From Anaerotignum sp. (GTDB lineage: Bacteria > Bacillota > Clostridia > Lachnospirales > Anaerotignaceae), in assembly GCA_017442465.1 (NCBI GenBank), contig JAFRZQ010000406.1, forward strand, positions 1-10,548: a stretch of DNA of 10,548 nucleotides, given 5' to 3'. The notes beneath the pieces were generated by a model that saw only the letters and a list, made by a program, of their open reading frames with translations, was not told the origin of the DNA and did no database searches. The number at the start of each line of letters is the position of its first letter. Within the stretch, counting starts at the first letter, position 1. Below, piece by piece: positions 7,483-10,548 of this stretch. Position numbers and translations under genes: made by a program.

Positions 7483-7552
7483 TAACAAATTTCTATTGTT
7501 CCACATAAAGAACACTTTTGTCCCTCACAAAAAGACATTCCCAGAATTTCTA

Positions 7553-8935
7553 TCAAATATGTTTCTTTACAAAAAACATCCCCAATAATTGAGAAAGGCT
7601 CTTTACTTCTACAACTTCCATATGCTCCAGATTCGTTTCTCTTACCCCGCCAACAGGAACAAACACTTTTTCAAATCCCATACGGTCCAGTTCCTTTACG
7701 CGGCTTTCCATAGAAGGCACACGCTTCAGCTCTCCCGTCAGCCCGACGTCGGCAAGGAAAGCCCAGTTTGAAGGGATCGGTTTATTATACACGGAAGATG
7801 CAATGCTCATCAAAACCGCCAGATTTGCCGCCTGCTCTTTCAGGTACAAACCGCCGGTGGTTTTGATGACAACGTTTTTATCATATAATTTTACATTCCC
7901 ACGCTGCTCCAGAATAGAGATCAGGGTATTCATCGTATCTTTTTTCATAGTCTCGCTAATGCGGGATGGATATGGTGTGAAAGAAGCAGAAACCAGACTT
8001 TCGATCTCTGCAATCACAGGACGGGAGCCTTCCTTTAATACTGTTAGAGCACTGCCGGAAACATCCTCCCCCTTTTGTCTTTTTGTTACAAAATATTCAG
8101 AGGGATTTTCAATAGAAACCAATCCTGCTTCTGTCATAGTAAAGAAGCCCATCTCACCTGTACTGCCGAAACGGTTTTTTGTCGCCACAAGACAGCGCAG
8201 TTCATCGGCACCTTCCCCTTCCAGAACCAGAACTGCATCCACCAGATGCTCCAAGGCGCGCAAACCGGCGATCTCATCAGATTTATTCATCTGCCCGATC
8301 ATCAGTGCCGCGCGGGGACGTTTTTTATTTTTTGCCACAGAAACCAGCGCAGAAGCACATTCCATAGTCTGCGTAGGATTACCGGCACGGGAAGGCAGGA
8401 ATTCCGCCAGAGAAAAGGTCTGGATGCTATCCAGAATGATCAGATCCGGATCGACTTCGCTGATCGCTTCCAGCACTCTGTCCATAGATGTATCCGCAAG
8501 AATAAAAATATTCTGCTCGATGGTTTCCAGAATACGGTCTGCCCTGTTTTTGATCTGGCTGTCGCTTTCTTCGCCGGAAGCATAGAGCACACGATGCCCC
8601 TGTTTTGCCAAAGCGGCCGCCGCCATCAGGCTCAAAGTGGATTTGCCGCCGCCGGGAGGAGAAGTGATGATGGTCACAGAATCGCGAACAATGCCGCCGC
8701 CCATAACACGGTCAAACTCTGTGATCCCTGTCAGAAGACGCTGGTCATTTCCTGTTTCCACCTCAAAAAGGCGGGATACAGGCTGTTTGGATACGGCTTT
8801 CGCCACCTTTCCATTATTTTTCGCTTCTTCCGCCTCTTCAAACGTATTCCATTCTCCACAATCAGGGCATTTCCCCGCCCATTTCGGACTTTTATACCCA
8901 CAATTTGTACATTTATAAACGGTTTTGATTTTCAT
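7553..8935 (-). CDS. radA: RadA/Sms-like recombination protein with divergent motifs
   Basis: RadA is a RecA-like ATPase that promotes branch migration of recombination intermediates in DNA repair and transformation. The 460-residue product has the full family layout: a zinc finger with Cys 9, 12, 23 and 26; a RecA-like ATPase with P-loop SPPGGGKST (92-100) and Walker B LIILD (165-169); the RadA signature KNRFG (253-257); and a Lon-like C-terminal domain (about 300-460) ending in a VGLTGELKRV segment (397-406). Several positions differ from the canonical form as I know it: the P-loop is usually GDPGIGKST, the GHVTK segment reads GQMNK (214-218), and AGPR reads AGLR (223-226). The start ATG follows GAGGTG (complement of 8941-8946) at five bases. 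A terminator hairpin sits directly upstream, and proximity to clpC matches a common Firmicutes arrangement. It is either the sole RadA or a diverged paralogue. Confidence 0.9.
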   Translation of the reverse strand: MKIKTVYKCTNCGYKSPKWAGKCPDCGEWNTFEEAEEAKNNGKVAKAVSKQPVSRLFEVETGNDQRLLTGITEFDRVMGGGIVRDSVTIITSPPGGGKSTLSLMAAAALAKQGHRVLYASGEESDSQIKNRADRILETIEQNIFILADTSMDRVLEAISEVDPDLIILDSIQTFSLAEFLPSRAGNPTQTMECASALVSVAKNKKRPRAALMIGQMNKSDEIAGLRALEHLVDAVLVLEGEGADELRCLVATKNRFGSTGEMGFFTMTEAGLVSIENPSEYFVTKRQKGEDVSGSALTVLKEGSRPVIAEIESLVSASFTPYPSRISETMKKDTMNTLISILEQRGNVKLYDKNVVIKTTGGLYLKEQAANLAVLMSIASSVYNKPIPSNWAFLADVGLTGELKRVPSMESRVKELDRMGFEKVFVPVGGVRETNLEHMEVVEVKSLSQLLGMFFVKKHI

Positions 8936-8946
8936 TTCTCCACCTC

Positions 8947-8984
8947 AAAATAGAAAAATGGACTGTAATCTGCATTACAGTCCA
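8947..8984 (-). terminator. Intrinsic terminator after the 137-residue gene, abutting the radA ribosome binding site
   Basis: On the minus strand TGGACTGTAAT (complement of 8974-8984) pairs perfectly with ATTACAGTCCA (complement of 8959-8969) around a four-base loop, followed by TTTTTCTATTTT (complement of 8947-8958). The T tract ends exactly where the radA GAGGTG element begins. The plus strand has no T run after the stem. Either radA depends on read-through or the hairpin has a regulatory role. Confidence 0.88.
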
Positions 8985-8993
8985 CTTGTGTTA

Positions 8994-9407
8994 TCAGCCG
9001 ATTTTTTCGATTGCAACAGCGGGAGTACCTTTCTGCAGTTCAACGCTGAAAGTAACTTTGCCGACCAGATTGGATTTCATTTTACCAACGTTTACATCGT
9101 CGATCAGAATTTTATATTCTGTTTCAGGTTCCAGTTCCATTGTGATCTGCACATCTTCTGCGCCTTCTACTGTAAAACGAGCACCTTTATCGTTCATTTC
9201 GAAATTATGTACGGTTGCACCGGGCACTGCTTCCAGAAGCATTTTTCCGTTCTTTTCCAGTTTTGTGATTTCACAGAATGTTTTTACTTTATACAGATCA
9301 CCATTCACTTCGAAATCCAGAACTTTTTTCTTTTCGTCCATCAGATGATTGCCGAAGCTGATTGCGCCATTGTCTTCCTGTCTGATCAATTCTTCGATTA
9401 CTGCCAT
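8994..9407 (-). CDS. Conserved small protein of unknown function, 137 residues
   Basis: A soluble acidic protein beginning MAVIEELIRQEDNGAISFGN, without signal peptide or membrane segment. Similar proteins are, as far as I recall, widespread in Lachnospiraceae and relatives, where some carry the database name 'endosialidase'; nothing in this sequence supports a glycosidase activity and the protein is far too short for a known endosialidase. Recognisable stretches are DLYKVKTFCEITKLEKNGK (residues 37-55) and ELEPETEYKILIDDVNVGK (91-109). The alternation of hydrophobic and charged residues suggests an all-beta sandwich (inference). The ATG follows GGAGGT (complement of 9415-9420) at seven bases. 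It lies between clpC and radA, with its own extended -10 promoter, a leader of about 120 bases containing a hairpin, and its own terminator. These signals suggest substantial independent expression. Confidence 0.85.
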   Translation of the reverse strand: MAVIEELIRQEDNGAISFGNHLMDEKKKVLDFEVNGDLYKVKTFCEITKLEKNGKMLLEAVPGATVHNFEMNDKGARFTVEGAEDVQITMELEPETEYKILIDDVNVGKMKSNLVGKVTFSVELQKGTPAVAIEKIG

Positions 9408-9450
9408 TTTCAGTACCTCCAGTCGTAACTCTCTATTGTGTTTCGTCCGA

Positions 9451-9471
9451 ACAGTCCCAAGAAAGAACTGT
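9451..9471 (-). other. Hairpin in the leader of the 137-residue gene
   Basis: On the minus strand ACAGTTC (complement of 9465-9471) can pair with GGACTGT (complement of 9451-9457) in RNA, six Watson-Crick pairs and one G-U, with a seven-base loop. It has no T tract, so it is not a terminator; it lies about 30 bases before the ribosome binding site and could stabilise the transcript. Moderately weak. Confidence 0.35.
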
Positions 9472-9535
9472 ATAAACGGTATTGCACTTTCACATTAGAA
9501 TATAATCTGTTTTACATGGATTATATTATTAAGTT

Positions 9536-9563
9536 ATTATAACACAATTTTATCTTTTGTCAT
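9536..9563 (-). promoter_or_regulatory. Sigma-A promoter with extended -10 for the 137-residue gene
   Basis: On the minus strand ATGACA (complement of 9558-9563, five of six) is followed after 16 bases by a perfect TATAAT (complement of 9536-9541) preceded by the TGn extension. The predicted start near 9529 gives a leader of about 120 bases. A second TATAAT-like site (complement of 9521-9526) lies just downstream without a clear -35 partner. Confidence 0.7.
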
Positions 9564-9599
9564 AGCAAATTTTTCTGAATTCTGAATAATAATTCATTT

Positions 9600-10548
9600 T
9601 TATTTTACAGCACGGAAGTGGAATGCTCCGTTAGTCTTCATACCGATGGAAACCTTATCGCCGGCCTTGAATTCTCCCCTTAAGAAGGCCTCCGCAAAGG
9701 CATCTTCGATCTTGGACTGGATAGCCCGTTTCAGAGGTCTTGCACCATAAGCCTTGTCGTAGCCATCTTCAGCAATTTTTTCAATAGCCTTATCCGTAAA
9801 GGAAACGGTAATATTCATATTGTCCTTAATGCGTTTTGCAAGGATATTTGTCATCAATTTTACGATTTCGATAATATCTTCCTTTTCCAGAGGATGGAAT
9901 ACGATAATATCATCGATACGGTTCAAAAATTCCGGCTTGAAGATATTCTTGATCTCATCCATAACACCTTTTTTCATGTGTTCATAACTCTGTTCCGCTG
10001 TTTCCACGCTGGTAAAGCCCAAACGTTTGGGTGCGGCAATGCTTCTTGCACCGGCATTGGATGTCATGATGATAACTGTATTCTTGAAGTCAACTTTTCT
10101 GCCCTGACCATCTGTAATGTGACCATCATCCAGCACCTGCAGAAGAATATTGAATACTTCCGGGGATGCTTTTTCGATTTCGTCAAAGAGGACAACGGAA
10201 TAGGGATTTCTACGCACCTTTTCACTGAGCTGACCGCCCTCTTCATAGCCCACATAGCCCGGAGGAGAACCGACCATTCTGGATACGCTGTGCTTTTCCA
10301 TATATTCGGACATATCGATACGCACCATAGCATTTTCATCGCCAAACAATGCTTCCGCCAGTGCTTTGGAAAGTTCTGTTTTCCCAACGCCTGTAGGGCC
10401 AAGGAACAGGAAGGAACCGATAGGTCTGTTGGGGTCTTTCAGACCGACACGACCACGACGCACTGCTTTTGACAGAGCCTTCACCGCCTCCTGCTGCCCG
10501 ATGACACGCTGATGCAGCGTTTCTTCCAGACGCAGCAGTCTCTGGCTT
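9600..10548 (-). CDS. clpC: ATP-dependent Clp protease ATP-binding subunit ClpC, C-terminal part, gene enters from right edge
   Basis: Hsp100 unfoldase that feeds proteins to ClpP. The last 315 codons are present, covering the second AAA+ module and C-terminus; the frame stays open to the right edge with the typical LEETLHQRVIGQQEAV lead-in, so the GTG at 10482-10484 is an internal Val, not a start. In fragment numbering (first complete codon at 10547): Walker A GPTGVGKT (50-57), pore loop GYVGYEEGG, Walker B VVLFDEIEKA with catalytic Glu at 123, sensor 1 TSNAG (162-166), an RLGF tripeptide loop (about 175-178) of the kind that docks on ClpP, the arginine finger in FLNRID (Arg 210) and sensor 2 GARPLKR (268-274). 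The LGF loop and Firmicutes context favour ClpC over ClpB, which lacks it. In relatives clpC usually follows ctsR-mcsA-mcsB, which would lie outside the window. Confidence 0.96.
   Translation of the reverse strand, partial: SQRLLRLEETLHQRVIGQQEAVKALSKAVRRGRVGLKDPNRPIGSFLFLGPTGVGKTELSKALAEALFGDENAMVRIDMSEYMEKHSVSRMVGSPPGYVGYEEGGQLSEKVRRNPYSVVLFDEIEKASPEVFNILLQVLDDGHITDGQGRKVDFKNTVIIMTSNAGARSIAAPKRLGFTSVETAEQSYEHMKKGVMDEIKNIFKPEFLNRIDDIIVFHPLEKEDIIEIVKLMTNILAKRIKDNMNITVSFTDKAIEKIAEDGYDKAYGARPLKRAIQSKIEDAFAEAFLRGEFKAGDKVSIGMKTNGAFHFRAVK

Larger units (their letters stand above)
7366..7552. other. radA-pyc intergenic region
   Basis: This 187-base A/T-rich region holds the pyc promoter and ribosome binding site. 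I find no clear terminator for radA: the only dyad near its end (7515-7521 with 7527-7534) is imperfect and has no T run, so radA transcripts may run into pyc. Confidence 0.5.
9408..9599. other. Intergenic region after clpC
   Basis: This 192-base A/T-rich region carries the promoter, leader hairpin and ribosome binding site of the 137-residue gene. No strong clpC terminator is visible: near the stop there is only an A/T dyad, TGAATT/AATTCA around 9575-9595, with no T run on the minus strand, and a short tandem TCTGAAT TCTGAAT. No small reading frame is supported. Confidence 0.5.

Noticed and set aside
3823..7485. A 1220-codon open frame on the plus strand opposite pyc
   Set aside because: It is in exact codon register with pyc on the other strand and arises from absence of TTA, CTA and TCA codons. 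Its protein is rich in Cys, Phe, His and Ile with no domain, and it has no suitable ribosome binding site.
7515..7534. Dyad downstream of radA as its terminator
   Set aside because: The stem is short and imperfect and is not followed by a T run on the minus strand.
8075..8953. A 292-codon plus-strand frame opposite radA
   Set aside because: No recognisable domain; the minus strand encodes a complete RadA with zinc finger, P-loop and KNRFG.
9436..9453. GTTTCG/CGAAC dyad as a LexA (SOS) box near the 137-residue gene
   Set aside because: The half-sites point the wrong way relative to the Firmicutes CGAAC-GTTCG consensus and the spacing does not match.
10482..10484. GTG as the start of a 294-residue Clp protein
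   Set aside because: The frame is open to the right edge and the upstream residues LEETLHQRVIGQQEA are standard ClpC sequence, so this is an internal valine.

Overview
The window comes from a mid-GC Gram-positive anaerobe, most likely an endospore-forming member of the Clostridia. The evidence is a YunB-type sporulation protein, a ClpC-type (not ClpA or ClpB) unfoldase near a RadA homologue, strong AGGAGG-type ribosome binding sites, A/T-rich sigma-A-like promoters, and a pyruvate carboxylase plus family I CoA-transferase pair typical of fermenters. Genus cannot be fixed from the sequence alone.

Layout. Positions 1-908 (minus) hold the N-terminal 302 codons of a class A penicillin-binding protein (transmembrane anchor and glycosyltransferase domain) that runs off the left edge. 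A 217-base divergent intergenic region with a perfect 14-bp palindrome separates it from yunB (1126-1761, plus). A sigma-A-like promoter overlapping the yunB 3' end drives an unrecognised 194-residue protein (1819-2403, plus). A hairpin terminator usable in both directions (2414-2437) closes this plus-strand block and the minus-strand block that meets it.

From 2450 to the right edge everything lies on the minus strand. In transcription order: the C-terminal half of clpC (entering from the right edge, ending at 9600), a 137-residue conserved protein of unknown role (8994-9407), a divergent radA (7553-8935), full-length pyruvate carboxylase (3907-7365) and a family I acetate/4-hydroxybutyrate-type CoA-transferase (2450-3754). 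Promoter-like sequences precede the 137-residue gene, pyc and the CoA-transferase gene. Intrinsic terminators follow the 137-residue gene, pyc and the CoA-transferase gene. radA is the exception: a terminator hairpin ends directly at its ribosome binding site, leaving no room for a separate promoter.

How the genes fit together. Pyruvate carboxylase supplies oxaloacetate from pyruvate, and the CoA-transferase moves CoA between acyl-CoAs and acetate or a hydroxy/short-chain acid; both suit fermentative central metabolism but are separately transcribed by sequence signals. ClpC and RadA are protein quality control and recombination functions whose proximity is a known Firmicutes arrangement. I found no mobile element, CRISPR array, tRNA, rRNA or defence system. 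No clearly new multi-gene system is visible. The best leads are the divergent RadA motifs, the terminator abutting the radA ribosome binding site, the protein between clpC and radA, and the unrecognised 194-residue protein.
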